From contig NC_064672.1 of assembly GCF_023278565.1 (NCBI RefSeq), positions 2,976,001 to 3,040,000 of the forward strand: a stretch of 64,000 nucleotides of DNA, given 5' to 3'. The notes below the pieces were generated by a model. It was given only the letters and a program-made list of their open reading frames with translations. It searched no databases and had not been told where the DNA came from. The position numbers and the translations under genes were made by a program. This document shows positions 24,785-35,334 of this stretch, piece after piece. The DNA is from Colletotrichum lupini (taxonomy: Eukaryota; Ascomycota; Sordariomycetes; Glomerellales; Glomerellaceae). Position 1 is the first letter of the stretch. Each line of letters opens with the position of its first letter.

Positions 24785-27041
24785 TCATACTGTCTGGCCT
24801 GCCGCGGCAGCCAGGACAGCGAGCTTGCTGCGTTGTTGCTTTTCGCGCCACTCTCGGCTCGCTTGTCTAGAGCGTTCCGCAGCTTGCTCGCGGGCCATCT
24901 TAGCGTTCCACTCGCGTTCGCGGCGCTCTCGCTCCTTGTCTTGGGTATAGGAGTTGTCACGGTGGAAGACCTCACGGCCCTTAACCTTTTGCTGCTCAAT
25001 CTCCTCAACAGATAGCGCGCTTCGCTTGCCGCTCATGCTACCCGTAGATGTAGATGTAGCACGGCTAAGCTGGGTCTCTGTACCTGACTGTGAGGTACCT
25101 CTGCCGCGAGTCTGTGGCGACCTCGTCGAACTCGTTCTCGCAAGGGTACGAGGAGTGCCCATGATTGATGAGCGCTTCGACGGGCTTTCCATGTCGCTGG
25201 CCTCGGATCCCTTGTTCTGGCGAGCTCGACTAGCCACGGTCTCTCGAGGTTGCGTAGCCGTTCCCAGCCTTGCCTTGATAGGACTCGCCTTGAACTCGCG
25301 ACGCCTTCGCTCATCCTCTTCTTGCTGTTTGAGACGAGCTTCTCGCTCCTCCCTCTTGCGCCTGGAAATTGCCTCGCCGGGCAGCTCAAAGTTAGGCTTG
25401 GTCGGGGCCTTGAGAGATCTAGTTCGCTGAGGGACTGCCGCAGCGGCCTTCTCCTGGGCCTGTTGAGCCAGGCGAGCGTCGCGCCTCGCCTTGATATCGC
25501 GAGCGGTGGCCTCACCTGGCAGCTCAAAAGAGGGTTTGGTAGGAGCCCTCGTGGATTTGGCAGGCGGTTTGGGCGGTAGAAGGCTGGTTGGACGAGGCAC
25601 AGGAGGCCTTGTAGTAGGTGCTTTTCCAGGGGATCCCTTTGGGATATCGCTGTCAAAATTGACAGACTTTCTCTGGTTTGCGCGTACCTGTGACGATCTT
25701 TTGGCTGCGGCGCCAACAGATTGAGTGCGGTTCAACGTGGGGGCGGGCCGCCTAATAGGTGATTCCCTTGTGGGAGCTGTCGTAGTAGACTCATCCACCA
25801 CAGATTGAATCCGTCGAGACTTGCTTGGTGTCGCCAAGCGGGTGTTAATGGCCTCCAATTCCTCCTCGAGTTTATCGATGGCTTCCACTGAGTCCTCAAT
25901 TCGAGATCTTGAACTGGTCGAGGTTGACCTAGATGGAGTGCGGGGAACGTCCTCCGTTGGGGCTATGCTCTCATCCGTAGACGAGAAGGAAACTACTCTG
26001 TCCTTGGGGTGGTCCACGTAGTCCAGAGATGACTCCTTGGAGTGGATTTGTTCGACGACGGACACGTCGATGGCAGATTTCGTCACGGGGCTTTCGTACC
26101 CTGCAGGCGCTGGAGAGGCAAGCCGAACAAGCGGTTCAGCAATAGCCATCTTGTCGTCGTTTCCTGACGATGAATGCGACGCACTCCGAGATGATTCGTC
26201 AAATATCAGAGGTGTTGCTAGAAGTTTGAAAGCATTAGCCGGTTTTCGCTGACTACATAGACTTTCCTCAGCGCGGTCGGTGTGGACTAAGACGTTGCAG
26301 CCATAGTCGAGCGTGACGTCTTCTCGTCTACTGGTCGCATTGTTGCGCCTAGTCGGGCCGTCTGGGTCCGGAATCGAAAGTACATAGTCATACTGACCTG
26401 ACCTGTGCCGTGCGATGGACTTCTGTATGTTAGGATCTGTGTTAAGATGTTGCTGTTCAAGACCAATTGCGCGCAGGACTAATATGGTTAGTTGAAAGAC
26501 CACATGGCAGCAATCGGATGAGCGAACCTTCAGAACAGAAGTTGGACCCGTTGGCTTCAAATGAATCCGACGTTTGGCGAGGGGAAGTCGGTACGGCAGC
26601 ACGTGTTTCAGTTGATGATGGGATACCCTCGTCTTGTTTGGTCTCTTGAGGCAAGTTGGCAAGGACTGGTCCTTGCGTAGTGCTAGTCACACTTGAGTTT
26701 CCGTCACAGATTTCGACTTCTTCCCTGATGTGTTGAAGGGTTGGGAAGATCTTGGAGTCAATAGAAGATCGAGTGCGGCGTCGCACAGGTTGCAGCAGTG
26801 ATCTGTCGGCACGGTTCTTCTTAGGACTGTAAATATGTAATTCCTTGAGTTTGTCGGTTAAAGCGTCGATGAATTCCGGCGTTCTTTGGCGACTGTTAGT
26901 GTCACAATCTTCGAGAGCAGCAACGTTGTTGAAGGTGTGAGGGCCGTTTGCGTCAGAAGAAGCATGAGTGCCGGGACCAGAGGTGTCTTCGAGGATGCCG
27001 AAGCCGTGGCCCACGGTGTTGGATCGAGGGAGGCGACCCAT
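24785..27041 (-). CDS. Basic low-complexity protein with internal KPxFELPGEA repeat
   Basis: Two exons on the minus strand, 27041-26528 and 26478-24785, give about 735 aa. The 49-nt intron has donor GTTCGC and a clear branch site CAACTAAC just before its TAG acceptor. No catalytic domain is recognised. The protein is Ser/Thr/Arg-rich and mostly disordered, with an acidic helix around KLEEELEAINTRLATPSKSR. It has two copies of a unit beginning APTKPSFELPGEA or APTKPNFELPGEA, each followed by a charged helix (ARRDARLAQQ, REEREARLKQQ), and ends in a highly charged helix (QDKERERREREWNAKMAREQ). Helices of this kind are common in cytoskeletal or scaffold proteins, but this is only a guess. The 26220-26290 stretch has intron-like signals (a CTAAT and a TAG) but stays in frame if left unspliced, so a 15-residue alternative is possible. 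Confidence 0.65.
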
Positions 27042-28150
27042 TATGCTCGACAATCTCCGATTCCGACCTGAACCCAGACAAGGAACCACTGACCCCAGAC
27101 AAATTGAAAGACAAATGGGCCGGAATACGTGGGAGACAGTGGGCTGTCTGGGATTGGCGAGCAATTTCGCTTGAGACCAGCTGGGGTACGTGTAATATGG
27201 CGGGGTTATTGGCTGGAACACTACTTCGTAGACGGCACTCTCTGTAGGTATTGGCCGTAAGATTCTGGTTCAAGACCGAGTGTGGAGGACAAGGCTGAAA
27301 GTGTCCAAAAAGAAGAGCTCTTTGAATATGATGGGCTAAAGTGCTTGTTGTTTTGGGATGGAAGCGGAATAGAAGCAAGACAAACAGCGTGATGTAGAAG
27401 AGAAGAACTTCTAGCCTGACAGCCACCAAGATGGCGGGAAATTGGCTTCAATTTGATCTTTCCCCTACTTGTCAGTTTCCTCCCAATAAAACCACCAACC
27501 AACAGCGAATGAGCACAAGCGTGGTAGGCTCGATAGATCCCCTCTCTCCCGAGTTCTGAGAACCAGCTTGCCAAGGGCCTCCGGGTAGTCACGGGGGTGA
27601 GGCACCTCCCGTTTCGTTGCGTCTACTCCGTGTCACTGGCAACGGCTAACGGGTGAGACGGGTGAGAGAGCCCAGATTGGGATGACTAAGAGACGCGTTG
27701 AGACTCCAAGTCGCGTCCTTCCCGTCCATTTGGGTGTCTGGGACCCCGCACCTCACTTGTTAGTGTTTGTTGACTTGGAGTGGAGCTTCCCTGCCCAATC
27801 CAGCGCCGACATCAAACTGCCGGAAGAAGACGCTAAGAGGTGTAGCTTTCCGTCCAACACTTGGGCATGCCACAAAGTGGTAGCTGCCGACAACGGTTCC
27901 AACGTGAGCGAACTTCCCAAGGCTACCTTAGATTTTCTTCCGTGTGGTTATGGCCCATTGGCCAATGGTTGCTTCCCCTCCATGTGCATCTACCATGTTG
28001 TGAAGGCACCTCGTGAAGCCTGGTCGTGCATGCTGCAGCACACGCGCCGACGTGGTCAGCGACCAAAGGTACTTCCGATTTGAAAGCTGCCGCTTCATAT
28101 AAGGAATGTTTTTCTTTTCGGGCCAAAGACCCGTCGCTCGTGAACTCTTA
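27042..28150. other. Intergenic between two minus-strand genes
   Basis: About 1.1 kb with no supported gene. It should contain the promoter of the low-complexity protein gene on its left and the 3' untranslated region of DAD2 on its right. Open frames on both strands are short and mutually exclusive. Confidence 0.45.
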
Positions 28151-28700
28151 TCATGGCGTACCCATACTACTCTCTGCATTCTCTGCTGCGTTTTCGGCCT
28201 GCGCCTGAAGCGTTGGAGCGTGTTCTGTCGGAATGCGAACCAGTGTCTGCGGCAGAGACATGTTGGGTTCCTCCGATTCCAACGTTTCTTCTTGCGGAGG
28301 TGGCTTGGCAAGTTGGGCTGCAAATTCCGTGTCAGTTACTGTCATGTGCGTCGCATGCAGCTCGAACCTACCGGATGCCATATTGATAGCGCGTAGGACG
28401 TTATGCCAGTTGCTGATTACCATAGCAATCGCTTTCATCCGTCAGCTTGGATACTCATTATGGGTCCATCGACGGGTCGTGCTGACCTTCTGTGCCATCA
28501 GAAAGCGTTGACAATTTCTGCTCCAGTGCTTCCATCTGGCCTGCGACGGCAGCACTGAGATCGCGCAAATCCTTCAAGTGCTCCAGCTCTGCCTTCTTTT
28601 CTGCGATGCGCGCTACCAGCATGGGTGACGGGCCCGCGGAAGCGTTTTGCGACCCCGCGCCCGGGAGTCGAGTCGAGAGTGATCGAGTCGGGAAGGACAT
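28151..28700 (-). CDS. DAD2: DASH complex subunit Dad2
   Basis: Two exons on the minus strand, 28700-28487 and 28431-28151, give about 164 aa. The intron is 55 nt with donor GTCAGC and acceptor AAAG. The Dad2 signature is clear: ARIAEKKAELEHLKDLRDLS, then QMEALEQKLSTLSDGTE, continuing across the splice as AIAMVISNWHNVLRAINMAS. LPQTLVRIP follows near the C-terminus, as in other filamentous fungi. Dad2 is one of ten subunits of the DASH/DAM1 ring, which couples kinetochores to spindle microtubules; the family is fungal-specific. The predicted coiled coil covers about residues 28-75. It is head-to-head with the shugoshin gene. Confidence 0.92.
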
Positions 28701-29134
28701 GTCTGGAGGTGGCAGATGAGTCTATCGCTTGACATTCGTAAGAAGTTCGTTGCGCGTCGGGTTCGAGTTGGGAAAGGCTCAAAAGTGTGGCGGGGTAATG
28801 AATCAAACAGGGCTGAAAGCGTTCTGCAGGTCAGAGAAATCGTCAAAGGTTCGGTGAGAGTGAGCACATGAAAAAGGATGCGGCAGGCGGTGGAGAGCTG
28901 GACCCGTCCAATTGCGCCCCCAGCAACCCCCTCTTCCCTGCACCATTGATGGCACTAGACCCAATTAGGTCGAGTGTAAATAAATGACACTTCGGTAAAT
29001 TTTCGCCCTCCTCCCGACCCCATCGTCACTGTCCCAGCCACCTTCCTGTCATGCTTCGCTGATCTGACTCTTCCATTCCTCACGTCTTGGTCTCATCGCG
29101 CGTTGGCTTTTTGTTCACTACTCCAGAATGCATC
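28701..29134. promoter_or_regulatory. Bidirectional promoter of DAD2 and SGO1
   Basis: Only 434 bp separate the two divergent start codons. The region contains GTAAATAA at 28976-28983, which fits the forkhead consensus RTAAAYA, and TTTCGCCC at 29001-29008, which resembles an E2F/SBF-type G1/S element. An ACGCGT (MluI cell-cycle box) sits at 29180-29185, at the end of SGO1 exon 1. The motif matches are direct; their activity is inferred. Confidence 0.5.
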
Positions 29135-31480
29135 ATGGCCCGACTAAACGAACCCCCCGTATCTACAGATAGCATCGACACGCGTATGTTTACTTTCCTG
29201 TCTTCACTTCATCTCATCGACTAACTTGTGTTTATTTAGTACGCAGGAAGCTATTGCGCCAAAACAGAGACCTTGCCAGAGCAAACGCCGTTCACTTGAA
29301 TCGCATCCACAACCTCGAAGCAGATTATTCTCGTTCCCTGTCAGAAAACCTCCAGCTGAATGGCCGAATTATTGAGCTGGAGAAGGAGCTCGAAGATAGC
29401 AATGCTCGGAGGATAGCAGACCATGCCCTGGACATCAGATCCAGACTCGAATCCCAGTTGATGGACTGCATGTCGCTCCTTTCCAATCTCGGCCAAGAAC
29501 CTCCCACGAAAAGACACGCGAGCCCTCGAGGCAGACGGATTTCCAGAGCAAGTCTGCCGCGTGGCAGCCCTCCCCAGAGACGGCCGCCACGCGAGCCAGT
29601 AAAGGACACAGAGGCTCGAGCGCTGCAAGAGGGCCGCCTACCGCCTATCACAGAGAACAAATCGTATCCAAGGGCAACACTTGAGTAAGTCGGCCGTGAT
29701 GCCTGTCGTCGAATTTGTGGTGCTAATGTGACAAAGCCGTGACCAAATCCTCGCTCTGTGCTCAGAAGCCGCCGATACGACAGATGCAACAGACAACGCC
29801 GATACCACTGATTCCCCCGAACTTGGTCCTCCACCAATGTCACGATTCGTCGATGCAGACTCCGTTGACATCGGATCCCCTCGTCAACCCCTGAGTGCCA
29901 CAGAGCCGCAGGCAGCCACAAACAGCTCGCCGGTAAAATCACCATCACCAGCGCCAGTAGTAGCTCCAGCACCCGTATCCCGAACGACACAGAAGCCCGA
30001 GAGAAATGTCATTGTGCGGCCCGATCCTGCGACCAAGACGGAAGACGCCAGACCCGATGCCAAGCACCCACCCAAGGAGACTCCCATCTTGCCCCCCGTG
30101 CTTCCGATTGTCGTCAAAGCTGGATCAAAGAGAAAGCATAGCATGGGAGACGACCTTGCCAAAGTCACAAAACCTCCCATCCAACCATCGAAGTCAAAAG
30201 AATTCGAGCAGCGCCCGCTTGAGGCACGCGAGCAACCTAGCGGACAGACGCTGAAAGAGCTCGCCAACAGACGCCGTGAGGCTAGAGAACGAATGTCGGC
30301 ACCAGTCAACTCGAGAAAGCCATTGTCGGCCAAGAGCACGAATGACGACATGGCTTCGCCTGTGAAGAGCTCCAAAGACGCAGCGAATGACTCTAAGGTC
30401 GCCCCTGAAAAGCCGAAGCCGCGCGCCGCAAGCCAGAGGGCTGCGCAGAAGATTAGAGAAGCCGAGGCCGAATCCAGACCCGAGCCTGAGCCAGTCGAAG
30501 TTGTCATTGCCACAGTGCCATCACCAGCACCCACTGTCGACGTTCTGCCGAGTACAGAAACGGTACCCATCGAAGCTGCTCTCCTATCACCAGCATCCCC
30601 TGAGCCAGCGTCTAGAATGAGCCTGCCGAGTGTTCGGGATACGCCGCCGCCAAACGACATCTCTTCCCAGGGCGAAACTTCACGGCCAAGTAGGAGGGCG
30701 CGCGCTTCGGTCAGCTACGCAGAACCGAACCTGCGTGACAAGATGCGACGCCCTACGAAGGAACTTTATGACGCCGTTACTGGTCAGACGAGGTACCTTC
30801 AGCGTAGTGGCAGCGCCAGTTCAGATCCATCTGCATCGGATGCGGCACCAACAACCAAACGCGAATCTAGTGACGATGCTACGTGGCAACAGATTGCGGC
30901 TGCTGCTTCGCCGTCTGTAATCAGCCGGCAAGGTCAGAAGAGCCCCCACGAGCCCATCGACAAACCGATGTCGCCGGAACGACTTCTCGCCGTGGCTAAA
31001 CCACTTCGTAAGAAACGGTCGTCCGCCATGATGTCGGGCTCGATCAGTGAGGGCGAAGGACAGAGGCCTTTCCAACAAAAGGCTAGCAGCTCGACTGCCC
31101 CAGAGAAGACACCCAGCCGCCAATCGACATTATCGCCCGAGAGGGAGGCTGATCCCTATGAGTTCCCCGCCTCAACACCGGCTAGCGACACGTTTCGGGT
31201 TGTCGATACAAAGGACCTCACTTTGCCAGCGCGACAGTCCAAATCATCAAGACGGGCGTCGTCTACAACGAGGGACGACTTCAGAGGGGAGGGGGCAGAA
31301 GTGAGCCAGCGACCCAAGTCCGGTGGGCCCAGAAAGAGAGCGTCGATGGTCTTGCCCAAAAGAAATCGCGCAGAAGCAGAATGTGTCGAAGATAGCAGCT
31401 TCGAGAGTGTGGAGAGCAGCAGCGACTTTCAGGAAACAAATTCCAAAGTGTCGATGCGGAGAAGGAGCATGATGTTGTAA
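29135..31480 (+). CDS. SGO1: Shugoshin
   Basis: Three exons, 29135-29183, 29240-29684 and 29737-31480, give about 745 aa. The N-terminal coiled coil begins LRRKLLRQNRDLARANAVHL and runs to about residue 75 (ENLQLNGRIIELEKELED). This is the shugoshin N-terminal homology region, which in other species dimerises and binds PP2A-B56. The middle is long, Ser/Pro/Lys-rich and disordered. The basic C-terminal SGO motif appears near residues 480-503 as RRARASVSYAEPNLRDKMRR, the segment that reads phosphorylated histone H2A at centromeres. Shugoshin protects centromeric cohesin and supports chromosome bi-orientation. Exon 1 is only 49 nt and the second intron uses AAG as acceptor with branch site GCTAAT. 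Another ATG at 29128 is out of frame. Confidence 0.9.
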
Positions 31481-31847
31481 TGACCACCACTTGATGACAC
31501 TGACGGCTAGCACTGGTGTTTTTTTTGGAGTTGGATACGTTGTCAAATACCATTCTCCTTGTTTTGTCTAAGTTTCTGGGTAGGTCCGGAGAAGGGCCAC
31601 TGCCGTCTGGATACCAAGGGAGACGCACGCGATTGGGTTTATTGTGCATATAGGGGAGCATAGCGAGCTTGACGCCCCGAATAATGGCTGGCTGAAACTT
31701 ATATTATTATCATGATCATCATTTGCCTACGTTCCTGTGGTCTTGAATCATGATAACCAGTCGATGATGGCTGGATCTTCCACTTTTTCTTGCAAATGTC
31801 CACGTCCTCGATTAAACGCCTTCTCCTGTCGTCATTGCGCCATTGAT
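31481..31847. other. Convergent intergenic, SGO1 and VPS29 3' ends
   Basis: Roughly 370 bp between the stop codons of two convergent genes. The sequence near 31690-31720 is A/T-rich (ATTATTATCATGATC). It presumably holds the two 3' untranslated regions, possibly overlapping. No gene is seen. Confidence 0.5.
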
Positions 31848-32645
31848 TCATGCTGCTGCCGATGGTTCCACAGGCTTCGTGTATGTCACCTTTTCTACAG
31901 CAACATTCTCGTTGCCTTTGTCGTCTTTCCGTAGTTGGTATACGTAGAGAGTAAGAGAAATCCCTTGCACCTGGACTGGCTGTCAGCAAAACGAGTACGA
32001 CATATGCTTATTCCCTACTAGATGGCATCCGAGCCGGCCAGCTTGGGGCAATGAATTGGATGCTACTCACGTCCATCAAACAGAAGCTGGGGACGGGCTC
32101 CTCCCCGTCCTTGCCCCAGCCCGCGGTGAAGGCGCCCGTGGCGCTGCCTGGGTTGACGAAGAACTTGTCCATGTACTCAAAGGCGTCGAACTTGTGGGTG
32201 CCGCCCCAGCAGAGGACGTCGACGTCGAGCTTGTTGGCCTCGGCGAGGAGGAGGTCGGGCTCGTTGGAGACGAGGGTGAAGCCCTCGAGGAAGCCGATGC
32301 GCAGGGAGCCGTGGGTGACGACCTGGGTGAGGGGCAGGCTGGTGGCCTCGACGTCGAAGCGGCCCTTTACGATCTTGAGGTCCGGGGCGATGGTGCGGAG
32401 GTACTCGTACGTGTGCTTGTCTGTCAAGTTGCCCAGGCAGAGGGTCTGGCCGATCTTTCCTGGGGCGAGGAGCTTCTTGAACTGTTGTTTGGGTGTTGTG
32501 TGTTAGCTTGCTGAAGCTGTTGTGGGGAGGGGGGAGGGGAGAGGGGAGCCGGGCCAAGCGGGGAGAAGGTGTGTACCTTTGGGGGGATATCGAGGGCGCG
32601 ATCTGGGATGTGGAGGTCGCCAATAACTAGAATTAAGAACGCCAT
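31848..32645 (-). CDS. VPS29: Vacuolar protein sorting 29, retromer subunit
   Basis: Three exons on the minus strand, 32645-32577, 32481-32071 and 31970-31848, give about 200 aa with all joins in phase 0. The protein starts MAFLILVIGDLHIPDRALDI and continues with LAPGKIGQTLCLGNLTDK, VKGRFDVE, THGSLRIGFLEGF, CWGGTHKF and NPGSATGAF, the metallophosphoesterase-like fold of VPS29. The final exon encodes LYVYQLRKDDKG as in orthologues. VPS29 binds VPS35 and is part of the retromer complex that retrieves cargo receptors from endosomes to the Golgi; its phosphoesterase-like site is generally regarded as a docking surface. Fungal members are slightly longer than the human 182 aa, as here. The last intron is 100 nt. 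Divergent from the aminotransferase at 33754. Confidence 0.93.
32524..32546 (+). other. G-quadruplex-like run inside VPS29 intron 1
   Basis: Four G runs of four to six bases separated by A, A and AGA lie on the + strand, which is the template strand for VPS29. The corresponding RNA would be an extended C/T tract within the 95-nt first intron (32482-32576). Folding is predicted from pattern only. Confidence 0.6.
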
Positions 32646-33753
32646 GTTGACGGGGGAGGTGAAGGTGGTGATTGATAAGAGCGCCGGGGATTCGGGAGCT
32701 GCCTGCTGTGAGACCTAGAGTTGCGCGGACGATTCGAAGGTCCGCGGGCCGGGGCGGTTCCGGCTGAGGGTGTCGATGGATCGCTGAAACGATGCGACGA
32801 TGGTCTATGTGGCTCTGGTAACCAGGTATCGAATTGGCCGTCTCTTGATCTGACGTAGTGATCCTCGATAAGGTAGCTTCGCTGTGTCGGCTCGGTGTAT
32901 GTAGCTCATGATGCACCGCCGCTGCGACCGCTTTCCCACCTCAGCCTCAGTTGCAACGGTCAAAGTGGGGCTGATTATGGAGGGCAAGCCACAATCTCAA
33001 GTGGGAGATTCCACAGAAGTGTGGCTCGGCAAGCCTGTTCCAAACTTGGGAAAGCGCCGATGTCGTCCAGTGCCGTCCCCCGAACTCAGGAGGGACGGGA
33101 GCTCCTCTTCAGCATGGCTCATGCCATCCAGTCAATGTTATTCGTAATTGCTGAGGTGCTCTCAACGTCTCTAGTTTGAACTCGGAGCTCTCCACTCTCC
33201 GACGCCAGGACACCGGTAAGAGACTCGGCACTCTCCTGACTCGGACTTGAATGCCGAGTTTACTCCTTGTCTTCCCTTTCCCTCAGGCTTCTCTTGCTTG
33301 ACTTTCACACGCGAAAGTCGACTGTCCGTCTCTCCACGCTCATTGCCTAGTGTGCTCCAGAAAAGCCCCCCAAAGAACCAAAGCACCAAAGCCCAGCCAC
33401 TTTTAGAGGCGGGGACACATCAGCCAGACAGACAACAGCATTGCGTCTTACAGAATAAAAAAAATAAAAAAAATCCAAGGCAAGGATTACTCCATGGCAT
33501 TGCGTACTCTGTTTGCTTTTTATTCACCAAAGGTAGTCTAAGCAAGGGGTTCTCAAAAGACTTCGGCCCCGGTATCCGCTCCTTTAAAGTCGTTCTCGGC
33601 CTCTTCTTCCTAGACTTGTACTCCCCGCGACGGGACTGATCCGAGCAAAATCGTAAGAGCCCTCACAACTCATTGTTCCTAGACCAATTACATCCTCCAT
33701 CCGATAAAGACTATCGGCTTACCTCCCGAGGTGTGAATGACGCATAGGCGCAC
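32646..33753. promoter_or_regulatory. Shared upstream region of VPS29 and the aminotransferase gene
   Basis: This 1.1 kb between divergent starts contains no supported gene. It carries an A-rich tract near 33459-33475 and the probable leader of the aminotransferase gene after about 33600. No specific binding site could be assigned. Confidence 0.45.
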
Positions 33754-35334
33754 ATGCACGTTCCCCTAAGGCGGCTCCAGCTCCCTCTCCGCACGTTGGC
33801 GAAGCAGGGGAGAATGCCCCTCCACAACCTTAGCAACCCCTCATCAGCTCGGGTATCGCTCATCTCGAGACACCTGCGACCATCGGAACCTGCGACGACT
33901 ACATCAACGGCTGTAAGTCCACCCTTTTTTAAATTCGATCTACCCCAGACTAAAACCCCTCCAATTGATAAATCCAACTTTCCTTCTCACACTCACACCA
34001 TCCATAGGTACGACCAGTTTCCACAATGTCTTCTCAACCACCTCACTCGACCCTCCTCATCCCGGGGCCCATCGAATTCGACGATGCCGTCCTCCAGTCC
34101 ATGAGCCACTACAGGTCTGAAGTCCTTCTCCCTCCGGCACACCCTCCGTCTCCACCGGATGCCCTCCCGGTATACCCAGAACACCATGCTGACCTACACC
34201 CGTCTCCAGTGAGAGCCATGTCGGTCCCGGTTTCGTAAACACCTTTGGCGAGACGCTGTCCATGCTGCGCCAGCTCTTCATCACCAAGGACCCCTCAGCG
34301 CAACCCTTTGTCATCTCTGGCTCCGGTACCCTCGGCTGGGACCTCGTTGCCGCCAACCTCGTCGAGGCCGGTGAGGACGTCCTTGTCCTCGCCACCGGCT
34401 ACTTCAGCAATGGCTTCACGGACTGCTTCAAGACCTACGGCGCCAACGTCACCGAGCTGAGAGCCCCCGTCGGATCCCGCCCCCAGCTCCCCGAGATCGA
34501 GAAGGCCCTGTCCGAGAAGAAGTACAAGGTCCTGACCGTCACCCACGTCGATACGTCCACCGCCGTGCTGAGTGAGCTCAAGGAGTTGACCGCCTTGGTC
34601 AAGAAGGTCTCCCCCGAGACCCTCGTCATCGTCGACGGTGTCTGCAGTGTCGGTGTTGAGGAGATACAGTTTGACAAGTGGAAGCTCGATGGTGTCATTA
34701 CCGCCAGCCAAAAGGCTATTGGCGTCCCTGCCGGTCTGTCGATTTCCATGTTCAGCGGTGCGGCCATGAAGGCGTTTGCCCAGCGCAAGACTCCCCCGGC
34801 GTCGTACTTTGCTTCGTTCAAGAACTGGACCCCTGGTAAGTATCGCGGCGCACAATCTGAGTGGGATCTCGATCGCTAATCAAGTCACAAGTTATGCAAA
34901 ACTACGAGGCCAAGAAGCCCTCTTACTTTGCGACACCCTCGCCCCAACTGATTCACGCCCTGCACACCGGCCTCACCCAGATCCTCTCCAAGCCCCTGTC
35001 CGAGCGGTTCGCCAGGCACAAGGAGGTTTCCGACAAGGTCAAGAAGGCTGTCGCAGACCTTGGACTGAAGCAGGTTGCCGCCAACCCCGACGACCAGGCC
35101 CACGGCATGACCGCCATCTACCTCCCCGACAGCGTCAAGGCGACCGACGTGCTGCCTAGCCTCGCCAAGAAGGGCATCATTTTCGCCGGCGGTATTCACA
35201 AGGAGATTCAGCCCAAGTACATCCGTTTCGGACACATGGGTGTCAGCGTGACAGACCCCAACCGCAAGGATATCGACAATGCGATCAAGGCTTTGCAGGA
35301 CAGTTTGTTTGAAGTTGGCTACAAAAAGGAGTAG
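33754..35334 (+). CDS. AGX1: Alanine-glyoxylate aminotransferase, mitochondrial leader
   Basis: Four exons, 33754-33912, 34008-34114, 34210-34835 and 34892-35334, give about 444 aa. Exon 1 encodes an Arg-rich, acid-poor leader (MHVPLRRLQLPLRTLAKQGR) typical of a mitochondrial presequence. The catalytic part begins with TLLIPGPIEFDDAVLQ and shows GSGTLGWDLVAANL, the aspartate motif VIVDGVCSVG, the pyridoxal-phosphate lysine in TASQKAIGVPAGLS (near residue 257), and FAGGIHKEIQPKYIRFGHMG. It is a class V PLP enzyme that transfers the amino group of alanine to glyoxylate, giving pyruvate and glycine. Exon 2 has an in-frame ATG at 34026, six codons after the splice site, which would give a leaderless form. 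The C-terminus ends KKE, so no PTS1 peroxisomal signal is present. The symbol follows yeast AGX1. Confidence 0.92.
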
